Assembly (NCBI GenBank): GCA_938021675.1
Contig: CALIFY010000057.1
Coordinates: forward strand, 1 to 51,017
DNA length: 51,017 nucleotides
Direction of reading: 5' to 3'
Origin: an uncultured Acidimicrobiales bacterium
GTDB lineage: Bacteria; Actinomycetota; Acidimicrobiia; Acidimicrobiales; SZUA-35
The translations under genes were made by a program, and so were the position numbers. The notes beneath the pieces were generated by a model. The model saw only the letters and a program-made list of their open reading frames with translations. It had not been told where the DNA came from and made no database searches. Below are positions 50,606 to 51,017 of the stretch, piece by piece (position 1 is the stretch's first letter; each line of letters opens with the position of its first letter).

Positions 50606-51017
50606 GGCCTAAATGGTAGGCCGGCGAATCACCCACAAAATGGTCTATGAATGTGAATCGTCGTCGGCAACGGTCAGATGGTGAAATCGGTGGTAGTTCG
50701 ACGTTCATGATCGGTCAATGGTTGTGGCCTTCATGATATTGCTTGTCTGGTTGACTTGAAGTTTGGACTTGAGTTGTCGCTAGCCTGTTCCATCTTTTCG
50801 GGAATGTGAGCGTACGCCTGGTGTGGCAGAGCCAGCTCTCGTGTGGGGAGTCAGACAGCGTGATCCGGCCTCGTGAGCAGTGGGGGCGACCGCGGCAGGG
50901 GTGAACGAGCCTGACGAACCGTCCGAGCCCGTGGGCAGCCGTTTAGCACTTCGGCTTGAGTCGCGCTACGTCTACGCCGTATTCTTAACAGTGTCTCCAC
51001 GCCTGGGCCGTCAGGGG
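50606..51017. other. Non-coding right edge, possible leader of an off-window gene
   Basis: 412 bp with no credible ORF. The first 60 bp are the 5' flank of lipoprotein copy 2. Beyond that, TTGAAG (about 50756-50761), 19 bp and TAGCCT (about 50781-50786) could be a rightward promoter, followed by GC-rich, potentially structured DNA up to the edge. It could be the long leader of a gene to the right, such as a ribosomal-protein or rRNA unit, but I cannot match it to a known class. Confidence 0.3.
50613..50618 (-). promoter_or_regulatory. -10 box of leaderless lipoprotein copy 2
   Basis: On the minus strand TACCAT, 7 nt (TTAGGCC), then ATG (50605). Confidence 0.55.

Noticed and set aside
50780-51017. 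Possible cobalamin riboswitch or ribosomal-protein leader at the right edge
   Set aside because: The B12 box and conserved core are not found in the visible part on either strand, and the sequence is cut by the window end.

Overview
The window looks like chromosomal DNA of a high-GC Gram-positive bacterium (Actinomycetota), plausibly class Acidimicrobiia. The markers are a WhiB regulator, DUF2510 and DUF3097 proteins, a class F-type sortase, a HelD RNA polymerase-recycling ATPase, a coproporphyrin-type ferrochelatase, mycoredoxin-like and Rip-like proteins, and many leaderless genes. The lineage is inferred from gene content, not from a marker search. I see no rRNA, tRNA, insertion sequence, prophage or CRISPR array. 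About 41 protein genes are supported, mostly on one consistent high-GC codon pattern, so this reads as ordinary chromosome rather than a mobile island.

Layout. 1-5.3 kb: a lipid kinase cut by the left edge, the etfBA electron-transfer flavoprotein operon behind a perfect 16-bp palindrome, a GluR0-like ligand-gated potassium channel, and a divergent M20 peptidase. 5.3-7 kb: a structured leader, a Thr/Glu-rich surface protein and its sortase, separated by a hairpin. 7-14.8 kb: an AddB-AddA recombination nuclease pair, a small DUF2510 protein and a Cas4/RecB-like nuclease. 14.8-22.3 kb: a glycine-rich membrane protein, a small zincin, an ABC1/UbiB kinase, ferrochelatase, WhiB, a metzincin lipoprotein and an EEP-family hydrolase. 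22.4-27 kb: a DUF2510 membrane protein translationally coupled to HelD, a polytopic membrane protein and a 54-residue protein. 27.1-31.6 kb: a type IIA topoisomerase pair (parC then parE). 31.6-34.2 kb: a CbbX-like AAA+ ATPase flanked by two gene-poor stretches with strong RNA-like secondary structure, plus a small ribbon-helix-helix-like protein.

34.2-39.3 kb: glutaredoxin plus site-2 protease, a tail-anchored HEPN protein, a GGDEF-EAL protein and DUF3097. 39.3-47.6 kb: SGNH hydrolase, ABC-F, a C-S lyase/aminotransferase, a fused GT-C/GT2 glycosyltransferase, a second GT-C protein overlapping it tail to tail, and NfuA. 47.7-51 kb: an unknown protein, then a leftward run of a secreted protein and two tandemly duplicated lipoproteins, ending in a non-coding stretch at the right edge.

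Two themes recur. First, at least ten genes have a TANNNT -10 box exactly 6-7 nt before an ATG or GTG, so transcription should start on the start codon (leaderless mRNA); this also fixes several start sites. Second, several intergenic regions contain long perfect hairpins. The best candidates for something undescribed are a self-contained promoter-to-terminator unit at about 31977-32281, a multi-hairpin element with a G/C-tract loop at 33352-33561, the channel, the tail-anchored HEPN protein, and the sortase locus with its atypical sorting motif and structured leader.
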